From Beroe ovata (lineage: Eukaryota; Ctenophora; Nuda; Beroida; Beroidae), in contig CAMPET010000144.1 of the NCBI GenBank assembly GCA_946803715.1, positions 1-31,016 on the forward strand: a DNA stretch of 31,016 bases. The letters run 5' to 3'. Position numbers and translations under genes: made by a program. The notes beneath the pieces were generated by a model, which was not told the DNA's origin, did no database searches, and saw only the letters and a program-made list of their open reading frames with translations. Positions 14,171 through 25,300 of this stretch are shown here, in pieces (position 1 is the first letter of the stretch; every line of letters begins with the position of its first letter).

Positions 14171-16417
14171 CACTGTTTTGATGTCTTTGTTTGTATGGAA
14201 GCTCCCATATTCTCTACACGAAGCTATCCTGCAATACTATGGGTTTTGGATATCTGATAATACTCCAAATGCAGCGATCCATACCTAATTCTGCATCTCT
14301 TCACCCTTCCCTCTATACACCCTTCCCTCGCTTTCCCGATAGATAATTTCTCAGTGTTATATTATTATAGATACAGAGCATCACGATACTCTCTACAATA
14401 TATTCTCATGATTTACAGGTTAGCACGGCTTCACTCTCGATAATTCATATATTGGGGTGAATGTTCCCCCCTTATATTATGGGAATGTCTGCCTAGTAAT
14501 CGCTGCTCCAGGCAGTAACCCTCTCTACAACTTGAATACTTTGCGCGCGCGCATGCATTCCAAGATGCTGTATCTCATACATGCAGACTCAGGCAAATTC
14601 CTACAAATTCTTGTCATGGAAAGCTGACACAGTGTCTTCTCATACGTGTACGAGGATTTTGGATTTTCCCCGCTTCAAATGCCGTGAAAATACAGTGAAG
14701 CAATTTTATTAACATCATTTCAACACGGAAAGATTCCGAGCAAAATTGGTCTCGAAATATTCGGACAGGTTTAAAATCAGATCTTGTTCTTGGAATGTTC
14801 CTGGCCTCTCGGTACCATTTCTCGACCAGGAAATGTCGGATATCAGCTTTGATGAATCTGGGGAAGCCAGATAGGAGCAGGTAAATTTAAACACGGGTGT
14901 TGCCGAGTGGAAAATTTTAAATTTTCCCGTTATTCTTGACAAATCAGGAGTTATCCGCGATATCAAGCGAACCTTACGTAAGAATCGGATATATACGAGG
15001 GAAAGTATATCTCTTGAGTTTGGCATATTGTTCTCCCTCCAGAAAAATACAAAATCTGTAGGTATACGGTCCAATACCTCTGGTGTAACAAATATTGTTC
15101 TTATAAATCTTTCCGCAGAAAATGTATCATTCACTTCATAGCATAAACGGTCCATGCAATTATAGAATTATCGTTTTAACTAATCAGCTAATAAGCCATA
15201 AATTATGAAAATGTTCGTGATCACAGCCCAGTGTAAAACTACGATTCGGAAATGATCATGTCTATAGCGATAGTCGCTATAGACAACCACCAGTTGAGTG
15301 ACGGTGTAAACTGTAAATTTATGGAAATTTACCGACTTTCGAGATTGTAGGATTTCACCCTACCCTTGCTGGCGGGATTTTATCCCTGGCAAGGAATGAC
15401 AATTGTCGGGTGGAATGACAATTGCGCGGCGCCGACAGTAGGGTAAAATCCTACAACTTTCGAGATAGTCTATGTGGAAAGGGATGGTTTATTTTCTGCA
15501 GTCATCCTGATTCCTGCTATGATTGCAGATTGACTCAGTTGAATTCTCAACGCAAGATAAAATGAAAAATTTTATCCATTTTTTTGATCTGGCGAGAAAT
15601 ATGAGAGATGACATGCTTTCGTCACCACCCGTCATCCCCCCGTCATCCCCACGCCAATACTTGACATGATGATATGATATGATGATGATTGTGTATTTGA
15701 CAGGTCGGATGGTGCTGGACAGAGATAGAGGGTGTTTGACATTCAAGTACGCCTGGCTCTACATCATGTCTCGGAGTTTCGAAGTGCCGATCTGTTCAGT
15801 GACACACTGTAAAGTACGTCAAACTCAATATATGTAACAACAATAAGTGTGTGTTAGACTCACTTGTTTGTTAAGTGTTTTAATTTGCTACACATTTTGC
15901 AAACATAATAGTTAATACATCCAATATCCATTCACTATTCTTGGCGATTCCTTGCTATAATCTGCACGTGTAACTTGCACGTGCATTTCACCCTAATAAT
16001 ACTGCGCAGTTGTTAGATACAGAAGAAATTGAGAATCACCCGTTCTATGAGGATTCGTCTCGATGCTTCAAGAAATGTTTCAAGTCGAAACATCGAATTG
16101 TAGAATTAAGGTAAGATAAGAAATTCTAGTATTATACGTGTAGCATGAGTCATATCTTTTGTTTAAGATACGCGTAATCTATGTGTCTCCGAAATAATTC
16201 ATCAGATATAAGCTAGTCTTTTGCTTATTGTGATTCATTCCGAATTTCAATGTCAAGTATAGTCTCTTGATTGGCTGTAAAGCATGATGTATAAGCGTGT
16301 CTGCTTTTCAGGTTCACGGAGGGCTTGGTTACGAAACTTGTAACGATCAAACTACGAAAGTACAAGCATGTTATCAGAAACATTGACACCCACAAACTCT
16401 CTGATTACCAAAATTAG
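13223..16417 (+). CDS. Unrecognised protein, 3' exons (C-terminal part)
   Basis: I infer four plus-strand exons from open frame and matching splice phases: 13223-13300, 15704-15813, 16010-16110 and 16312-16417, which ends at TAG. They encode about 130 residues. Exon A ends in NDNIYNIPA, with a tyrosine that looks like a phosphorylation-type motif. Exon B reads MVLDRDRGCLTFKYAWLYIM. Exon C has a Cys/Lys/Phe-rich CFKKCFKSKHR. Exon D is basic (LRKYKHVIRNIDTHKL) and runs to the stop. Exons B-D lie close together with strong sites and consistent phase. The link from A to B crosses 2.4 kb, including an 86-bp gap, and is less certain. The start of the gene is not identified. A plus-strand AATAAA lies at about 16796. 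I do not recognise the family. Confidence 0.55.
13527..13680. repeat. (GT)n microsatellite spanning an 86-bp assembly gap
   Basis: GT/TG repeats flank a run of N from 13555 to 13640, followed by TGTTTG variants. The gap sits inside the simple repeat, so the repeat itself probably broke the assembly. It falls in the first visible intron of the plus-strand gene. Confidence 0.95.
14134..14169. repeat. (TG)n microsatellite
   Basis: About 18 uninterrupted TG units lie in the same large intron. The Val-Cys runs seen in translation here are a product of the repeat, not protein. Confidence 0.95.
14715..15155 (-). CDS. Hypothetical 146-aa intronless ORF, antisense within an intron
   Basis: A true ATG (MDRLCYEVND) opens a 146-codon frame on the minus strand, lying inside the large intron of the plus-strand gene. 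The composition is protein-like, with scattered Phe, Trp and Tyr (TDFVFFWREN) and no low-complexity stretch. It shows no signal peptide or membrane segment. A minus-strand AATAAA (14705-14710) begins only a few bases past the stop. That is very close, but it would fit a compact transcript or a retrocopy. I recognise no family. It could equally be a relic of a mobile element or a chance frame. Confidence 0.35.
   Translation of the reverse strand: MDRLCYEVNDTFSAERFIRTIFVTPEVLDRIPTDFVFFWRENNMPNSRDILSLVYIRFLRKVRLISRITPDLSRITGKFKIFHSATPVFKFTCSYLASPDSSKLISDISWSRNGTERPGTFQEQDLILNLSEYFETNFARNLSVLK
15345..15456. mobile_element. MULE-type MITE, copy 1 (112 bp)
   Basis: The element begins TTGTAGGATTTCACCCTACC and ends with the near-perfect inverse GGTAGGGTAAAATCCTACAA (AGTAGGG in this copy). 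Identical 9-bp sequences CTTTCGAGA flank it at 15336-15344 and 15457-15465. It shares its left 42 bp with the copies at 30097 and 30622 but has a longer centre containing a repeated AATGACAATTG motif. It has no coding capacity. Nine-bp target duplications are typical of Mutator-like elements. It lies in an intron of the plus-strand gene. Confidence 0.9.
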
Positions 16418-17465
16418 TACTGATGAGACTAATTAGATGAGAGTTAATTAGTCTGGAAACCTATGGAGCTGCGATGTGAAGATGTACCATGTGATGGTAG
16501 GATGTTATAGTCTTGGGGAATTGTGGCTGTTATCGACACATAACCGATGGTGTTGAATGTTGATGTGATGTTAGCTGGTTAGATGATATGAATTGACTGA
16601 AGATCGTGAAGTGTTGTCAATAACAAGAGATGTAAGCTGACGCTAAACCGAACCCAGATTCAGCTAGGATGGAACGTCTCAATTCAGTTAATGGGAATGT
16701 ACTTACATGAGTACCTAAAATTGACGAAATCAGGTAAAATGGTAAAAAGCATTCTTCTAGTTGAAGTGCAATCCTGTGGGATGAATGTTAACACAAATAA
16801 ACAGACGTATGATTGAGTAATGGACGTTTTCAGATGTATCATATTTGAGTTATTAATCGTTTTGTGGTACTTGGCAAATTCATATTATTCCTTGTTTTAG
16901 TCTTACAAAATTGTACCCTGGTGTTTCAATTGTAAATTCAAATATGTGGAAAGAGTATCTTAGTATCAACCATGCCAATGGAAATTGAATTTTGTAGATA
17001 TGTTTCATTTGAAGACACATATTCTGTGCTACAGAGGCCCCAATCTTCTCTCCCTATTGTCATCACTACCGGCCCTACCCTAAATATAGCCTAGTATATC
17101 TCGTAATGAATTCCCCGGTGCTCCAGTAATGAATTTCCGCGGTGAATGACTACCGGACATTGCATAATTGTGAATTTCATCTCGGAAAGGAAGGATAATT
17201 CACGAGACAGGAATACATAATACTCATTACTCATAGCTCATTACTCAGAATAGTTAACCCACTGACTAGTTACCTGCTTAATTACACAAACCGTACCCGC
17301 TGAGCTGCCATTTAGACACTCTAAACACAATTAAGCAGTAATAAACTAGGAGATTAGGTAGAAGTCAGAGTGCTGTAGTTAGAAGGTCCGTGTTTATCAT
17401 CATAAATTATTCTCGGAGTAGCTCATCAATAGTGGTTGGGGATATGACATTATCTAGACCTCATG

Positions 17466-17496
<31 letters not shown>

Positions 17497-17642
17497 TACA
17501 CACTCACACACACACTAACAGATGCACACAACACACTATTTAATCTGATGGGCGTAGTCCATTTGTATTTTCCCACTTTTCTCGGGCTGCAACCCTGTCC
17601 CTCGCACAAATTGTTGTGACCCTTCTTATATGTGACTAAGTA
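16418..17642. other. Intergenic, 3' flank of the plus-strand gene
   Basis: This follows the plus-strand stop. The likely polyadenylation signal (ACAAATAAACAG) is near 16796. A (CA)n microsatellite lies at 17466-17516. Nothing else is recognisable. Confidence 0.5.
17466..17516. repeat. (CA)n microsatellite
   Basis: CA dinucleotides run for about 50 bp with a few interruptions (GACATA, CTCA). Confidence 0.9.
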
Positions 17643-17891
17643 TCAAGATACAATAAAGACTCCTCTATAACATTTGCTAGGGACGGCTGTATACGCTCGG
17701 GCATGATACAATGCTAGAGCGTTGCTGGACTTGTAATTGGGGATTGAGTTTCCACAAACGACCCCATATTTATCACTGTTAAATACAGGTCCAGTGTTAC
17801 TCGGGCGGTAATTTGGGTCACTTACAGAACACATGGGCATTGGGCATTCTTTAGAATGTCCAAACTCATACCAGCATATAAAGTCAGCCAT
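17643..17891 (-). CDS. Hypothetical 82-aa ORF
   Basis: An ATG-initiated minus-strand frame (MADFICWYEFGHSKECPMPM) ends at 17643. It has five cysteines, a Pro/Asn/Tyr-rich centre (DPNYRPSNTG) and no low-complexity tract. I see no signal peptide, splice partner or clear polyadenylation signal. It could be a small gene, an isolated exon or chance; I do not recognise it. Confidence 0.2.
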   Translation of the reverse strand: MADFICWYEFGHSKECPMPMCSVSDPNYRPSNTGPVFNSDKYGVVCGNSIPNYKSSNALALYHARAYTAVPSKCYRGVFIVS

Positions 17892-19320
17892 AACTTCCTC
17901 AAATAAGCGTGTTGATTATTAATACTGGTGGTACTTTAATATGTTAGGTTTTTAAATAAACGAGGTATTATAAAAAGGCTGTAGTAGTCATGACAGAAAA
18001 TCAATTATGTACAGCTTGTGCAGTGTTTACAGCTGTATTTAAGTATTTAGCTTTTTTAGTAATTAGCCCTCCCTCACTCCCTCAGTATAGGGTTCTGTAG
18101 ATGTAAACACACAGCATACCAAATGGTGGACAAATGTGTGCGTGTTAATTGACAAATGAAATTGATTAAAATTGAGTGATAAATCGAACGGGTATAAGAA
18201 GGTAGGTACGTGCAGTTACAATGTACGATTTGCTTAAACATCGATCGGCATTCTTCACTTAATTCAAACTCGCTACTTGCCTGCAGCACAGAGGGTCTAG
18301 CTCCGATTTCTAGCGAAAAAGGGACAAGGGGAGGCAAATATCTTGCGTGGCCACGATATCATTACTCTCGAAGTGGGTTATCACTAAGAAAAATGACACT
18401 TTTGATTGCCTGAATCTGTTGAACTTTGGGGGTTTAAAGAAGAAGTGTTATGATTTGCTGTGTAGGTACAAAAAATGTGTGCATTCTAACTTTCCCCGAA
18501 AAAGTTTATTAATCTTTCGTGGAGAAATGTTCTCTTAATACAATCTGTCAGACTACACATAAGATCATTGATCTCGGAGTCTAGTTTCTAATGCAATTAT
18601 CTTAGATAAACGTACAATTTTACAATAAAACATTCTTGCACATGCCTATCTCTGTTATACTTCAAGGCTGATACACAATAGATGCGATAGGGGCAGGTTT
18701 GTCTTTCATTAACTCGCTCGTATGCTTTGCATTACTCTTCCTTTGTCTTACGACAGCAAAACCAGCCAAACAAAGCCCTAGTAAACATACCCTCACTACA
18801 CAGATTCATTTGTGTGACTTAGCGGAACGCGCGAAGTCATACGTAATTGTGCTGTCAAAAGGTTTGCAACGAGCACGCGTGCTCATTTCATCCCGCGCGC
18901 GCCGCGTTTGTTACGATTGTGGTGCGCGCGATTCATTCCACATTCGTGTGTGCTTGATCACTTCGTCGACGATATAGCTATAGAGAGAGACTAGAGTCGA
19001 AGAGAAAACTAGAATTTAGATGTCAGATTATCTTGGTATACAATACAATATACTGTGAATTGTGGTCACCGATACCCGACAGATGAATATTGTCGACAAG
19101 CTCCAGTTCCATATTCCCTCACATGTTCGAAGTATCAGTATGACATGGACAAATCAATAGTACCATGGCCATGAAACAATCAGTTCTTGCTGCAAAAGCT
19201 GTGTCTCAGTCTCTGCCATCGATATTTGTTGTTAAAAGATTCCCTTGCGTTTCTTCTATGATTGACTGCCGACTTGAGTACTGCATTGCATCTCAAGCGA
19301 GCACTGCACTAACTCATGAG
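17892..19320. other. Intergenic, 3' flank of the dystrophin-family gene
   Basis: No gene is supported here. A CG-rich patch (about 18825-18940, with CGCGCGCGCCGCG) interrupts AT-rich DNA. Positions 19107-19320 form the 3' flank or 3' UTR of the dystrophin-family gene, and a second copy of it lies near 251-476. Confidence 0.45.
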
Positions 19321-22300
19321 TCATAAGTGAAGCGAGACATGGGAAGTCCCGTGAAGTCCGGAATGATGAAGCCCTCTGTAGTTCCTATAGAATGTCGAGC
19401 TGTGTACGGAGACATCCTCATCTGCTCCTTCACTCCTCGCCTCACTCCTCACCTCACTCCTCTCACTCCTCACATCACTTCTTGTCCCAGCCTCACTCTG
19501 AACCGCATGCAGGAGGACGGCAGGGGGCCCGCGGTATGTTTGTCGGATACTTCGGGTGATAGAACTCATTTCAGAGTCTGCATTTGTCGAGGAATGTAGA
19601 ACCGCGTTTGGGTGTCCACGTGGTACAACGGGGGATCTTCCTCGAGATACCCTGGAATGAGAAAATTGATCAATATGCTGAAAACAGGTAGCATATTTCG
19701 CAATATCTAGGAATAAAGAATGTTGAGGATAGCAAATTTGAACGTACTTACATTTCGGAATCATCTGTCGATCTAATTTTTCGCTTCACATACTCTACAT
19801 TCCTAGCAGGAGCATACTGTACATTCCTCGCCTGCATACTATCTGCTGGTACATTCCTAGCTGTAGTTTCTACATTCCGACGAGATTCGGAGTTTCTATC
19901 ATTTGTGGAGTGGTCGCTATGGATACTGGAGCAGGGGAATGAGACGTCGAGATGAGTGTTTTTCAGGTGTTTCTTCTCCATCCTGGGTGTTGACGAGCAC
20001 ACATAGCTCCCTGATCCTTGGTGACGAGGTGAGACTAGATTATTATTTCCTCTGCTAGATCGGTCGCTAACACTGGATTTATCAGACGGGATGGATGTGA
20101 GGTGAGCAGGAACACGGTTCTGAAATGTAATAAGTGTCAACGGGATAACAGGAGATCTCGAAAATGGTGTCAAAAGAGCAGTTACAAAGTGGTGTCAATC
20201 CAGCATGCCACCAATACATACCTGTGCATGTGGGTCATAAGCTAAGTGTAGGTTGACACACTCCGCAGTTGTGTTATCAGATAATGTCCCGGATGAAGCT
20301 GATAGGGAAGTATGAACAGTGATTCGACTGAAAATTTCATTGACATTGTTATTGGATTGATGTATAAATCCATGAGATAGGTATAAGGATCTCTCATACC
20401 TTTGGATAGATTAGGACTGGATCGCTTTGGTTTCGGTGGTGCTGAGAAGAAAGCTGTTCAACGTTAGTATTAAATGAGGTATTGACCGAGTTTTCCAATA
20501 GAGATTGTTCTCGTGTGTAAAATGTATTGAGATACAATTCTTGCGTGAACAATCTTTTTGATGTACGAATTCTCCGAATACATGAGTCAATATTTTGAAA
20601 AAGACTCACGAGCTTTTGCGAATAGTTCCAGTAGGAAGGAATCCATAGCAGCCCCGATATTTCCTGCCTCGTTCACGACAGGCTGCCTTTCTCCTGCCTC
20701 ACCTTTTCGGAAAGTAAAGAATTGTCTTTACATGAGTAATTTGGTCTATTACTGCCAATAAAATCACCCGCGCCCAAAGCTCATCTATTCTTTGTGCTAA
20801 TCTATTCTTCGTACGAAAAAAGCCAGTCAAATCACAATATGGAATTCATGAATCGTGCTATCAATACCTGAGTACAGACTGAGGTCAGTTGAGAATGTGT
20901 CAGCCATTTCCGATAGTGTTTGCGTGGGGTTAGCGTACAGGAATGTGCGCTGTCTGTTGCTCAACAACCGAGAACTGTTGTGAAGCAACTGTGGCGATGA
21001 GCCGTACTCAGTACCTTGGTACTGAAACAACATTATTACAGCACATAAACAACATTGCAACATTTTTACAACACAGAAGCAACAATGTTAAAACACAGAG
21101 AGAATCAAGGATTACGCGAAACCGAAAGCACAATGAGAGCTGACATTGGCTCCGTTTTGCGATGCTAAATCATAATCCGTGTAGCTGTGTAATATACCTG
21201 TGGACTCGCAGATTTGGGAGGCTGGTAAGGTGGAGGATGCTGCATTCCATTAGAGTGCCTGGAATTCATCATATCATTCCAATTCCCCACTAAGATATGA
21301 ACATCATTCCGATTCCCAATTCTATCATTAATAACATTCCCAATTCCCGAGAAAATGAACGTTCATTCCACATGTTGTTACCTGTCATGATAATGGAATT
21401 CTGATCGAGTGGTATTGTAATGATATTCAGGACTGCTGGTTACAGGCGAATCAGGTTGTAGATTGGGGCATGATGTCCATTGTAAGGGTGCTTGTCCTGA
21501 TCCTGGCAACCTGCCTTTCTCTGCTATCCAATCGTCTGTTGCTACTGTCTCACAGCATTGTGATTCGTGCTGGGTAGGAGTTTGACTAAATCCAGGTTTT
21601 TGTCATGGATCATCTATTTGATCACTATAATTTGTGGGATTGCCATATTTCGAACCTGTGACATTGTTGATTTTCCTTTGCCTTCACTCGAATACCTGAA
21701 GGTAATTAGGATGAGTATGGCAGAAGATAGGATAGCTATTCAAGTCACAGTGTTCTGTAGTGTTCTCCTGAATAAGCTGAGCGAGTTTTAATTTTTCCCA
21801 CGCCGCGCAGTTCCGCGCGCGCGAAACATGTGGAGTGGTGATAAAATATTACAGTCATCAACAGATTTGTCAGCGCGTGTTACACAAACCAAGCCTGAAA
21901 TGTGCCAACATAACAACAGATAACACTACTTTCCCGAGTTTGATCTCTGACACACAATTGTTCAAAATTACTGTCGTATACCAACGAGAATGCAATTAGA
22001 TAACGTAATAGTATACCTGTTGCTGCCTTTTTCTCCCTTGGGCTTGAAATAAGTCTTTATGACTGCAGTTAAATCTTTTATGCTTTCTGAAGTTGAACCC
22101 TGGAAAGAGAAGGAGATAAAAATTCAGCTGACATCCAACGTGTCCACCAGGATTCCTATTAGCATGCAACAGTTATACAATTTCATGAGGCTATGGTAGT
22201 TAATTACGGACATGCTTGCTTGTTAATCGTCCAGCTGAGAATAATATAATTTGGAAACTTTGACTTAGGCTTCTAATTTGAAATATATTGAACACTGTAA

Positions 22301-25300
22301 TATACATAGGCGAACTTACTTTCGTAATGTATTCCTTGAGAGGGTGGCTCTGATCATGAGATTTGTATGGCTTTCCACTCAGGAAACATTCCTGCGAAAA
22401 CACACACGATCATTGGTTAGCGCAGAAACGAGTATATCGATTTAAACCGTGAAACGAGAAACAGCCAACAGGTGCAGGCATCTTGAGAACTGAAAAGCTG
22501 GATAATCAACAAAATACAGGAGAAATAATTCAAATCATGATAATAAAGTCAAGATGATTGACGCTTGTAAATACACAAATTAATTTGAATTACATGGCTC
22601 CCTAAGTAAATACAGCTGCATTATGCATAATTTACCACTTCAATTATCAAGATTAGCTGATCATACCAAATCATAATATGCAATAACCTCCGATATTAGT
22701 GATGTGATGACTATTCATGTTCGGAGTATCGGAACATTTACCTACCACAGTATTGTAGGTGAAATACCACAGTATTGTAGGTACAATACCTACCACAAGA
22801 AACACTCACACACTGACAGCAAGACTTAGACAGGAACGCAACGGACAGGAACTGACAGCGCACAGTACACACCCAACTAGGCATTCACTTACAGTCTAGT
22901 ACTGACACTGACTCAAACACGGAATCGGCAAGACGGGAATAGAGATACGCATACTGCAGTGTGATACAGCCCTTAGCACTGGCTGCGTCTTACAATAAAC
23001 ATTAAGTTGTCACCATGACAACTGTTGATTATAATACCCCCCCCGCTGTTAGATTATATAATGACACCCCATGCAGTGGTTTTAACACAATGTGCGTGTG
23101 ACAATGTAACATGGAGTGTGTGTGTGTGTGTGTGTGGGTTTTTTGTTCCGAATAAAAGTCAGAGATTGGTATTCGGAAAAACGCAGCTGNGTGTATGCGT
23201 GTGTGTAATGTGTATGCGTGTGTGTATGCGTGTGTGTATGCGTGTGTGTATGCGTGAAGTAGGGTGGAAGTGGGCCATGATATCAGGTGAAGGAAAGTTT
23301 GGGAGCAAAGGGGATAAGGAATACAAAGTGCGGAATGTGGAAGGAGGGAAAACAGAGGGGGTCAAAACGGCAGTCTTTGCGTAGAACAAAGCAAATAATG
23401 GCACGTTTACTCCCTCACTCTAACATATATACCACGCTAACCCATAGGTACAGGGTATACTACAATACCTAATATATACCCCCACTAGCAGTGATAGCCC
23501 ATTACACTGCATTATTGGCTGAAGACTACGCTAACTAGCGAGATTAACTCCGCCAGGAGATCTGTGGTTTATCTACCGTCATAATGAGTTTTACCCGCAT
23601 AGGTAAATGAAGTGCGTCCAATAGTTATGTGCAGTTATTGGTGTGATACAGTGATACAGTGATAGTAGGGATCAGGTTAGGAGAAATAAGCAACTCTTCC
23701 CTTATCACACATTGCGTGGAATGGTAGGGTTGGAATCACTCACTGAGTCATTCACTGTGGTAATGGTGCGTGACCAATTCAGCAATTCAGAAATCATAAC
23801 CAGTTCTACATCATCATAATATGCTGAATCAGTGTTCAAGTTTGCGTGCAGCGTGCTGTTTTGAGATAGCATCGTGAAGATATCAAAGATATTCAATCAA
23901 TGTTGGGATCATGTGATTCCCTACTTGTTTAGTGTAGTAGCTACACTGGGTAGCATTGACATCTGATACCGTTTATCATGGTATTTGCTGCCTGTATAAT
24001 TACATGAGAAGTGAATACAGAGTGTGTGTGTGTGGGGGTAGTAGGTATTCGTTATCACGAAGGTGGCATCTTACACTGTGTCTACAGTATACACTGTGTT
24101 TAGTGGTTCATGACATTCCTCAGATTTGTTCACGAGCCGCAGTGACAGCCACACTTCATTTTATATCAACCTTCAAAAGAAGAACAGGCAGAATTTCTCA
24201 AAAATCTCATATCGCAATATATGAAATGAACTCCTGAAGTCCACGTATCAATGGCACATATGTTGATGTCGGCACACTCCATCACTGCATCTGACTGTAC
24301 CAGCCGGACATCTCCTCCCCTCCCCTCCCTCCTCGCATGTACTCGGCGAGCATGTACCCGGGCAAATCTCCTCCCTCAACCTTCTCATCAACTTCCGGTG
24401 TGCATCAACCGTGTCCGTGCAGTCACCACAACACCCCGACTCCTGGAACACTCTCGAGCAATAGTCCGCATACACATCATCTTCTACACAAGTTTTAGGG
24501 GTGTGGAAGGCGGGGGTGTCAGAACCAGTGTCACTTCCTCCTGTAGACCGCATGATGGGGTATCGTGAGTTCTTGTACAAGTTGCAGTTGTGATGGTTAC
24601 GACTGAGTCGCGAGAATCCCTCCTCCCCCCAATCTCTACCCCATGAGTTCTTGAGGAGGAAGTACCTGGTTGTGTAGCCGACCATAGCCACACCGTGGTT
24701 ACTAGCGTCAGTCGTGGAGCACGTCGTGTCTCGCATGATGTCGTATTCGTACTGATGAAACTTGGACGTCACGAAAAACGAAACCGCAATAGCGCCATCC
24801 TGCAGTTTTCTCACATGAGCATCTTCTGTTTTGTCGACAAAACCATTTCCCACTATCTTCGTTGCTTTCAATCCGTTTGGGGTTTTGCTAGCTCGACAAC
24901 GCCTGTCTCTGTGTTCATAGGGCCTGTCTTCAGCTGTAGCAAGTCGACCAGTACGTTTGGACCAAAGGAAGAGGGCGCCAATACCCCCGCCGTCACATCC
25001 ATCCCAACTGGGCGTCGCCTCGTACGCGCAGTCCAATATCTCCTGCTCTGAGAAACGTCGCAACACGCCACTCTCTTTTTGATACCAAGTTTCAAGAGCA
25101 GCAACCCCTGCGAATGCCCAACAAGAACCACACCCACCCTGGTCTTGGGTCACGGTCACGGCATCCATATCAGTCCACAGAAAACTCTCCTGGTTAGCAC
25201 TACCTCGGACCTCCAACTCCGGAATCATCTCCCCATCTTCCGCTTGGGTTTCGGTTACATTCAGACCGTGATAAGCTCGCTTTTCATCCTCGCTCATTAC

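Noticed and set aside
18699-18977. Frame with a signal-peptide-like N-terminus (FINSLVCFALLFLCLTT)
   Set aside because: It starts at TTG with no ATG, runs into a CG-rich Arg/Ala stretch, and has no splice context. It is probably chance.
23025-23404. MRVC-repeat frame
   Set aside because: This is the translation of a 12-bp GT-rich microsatellite that contains an N.
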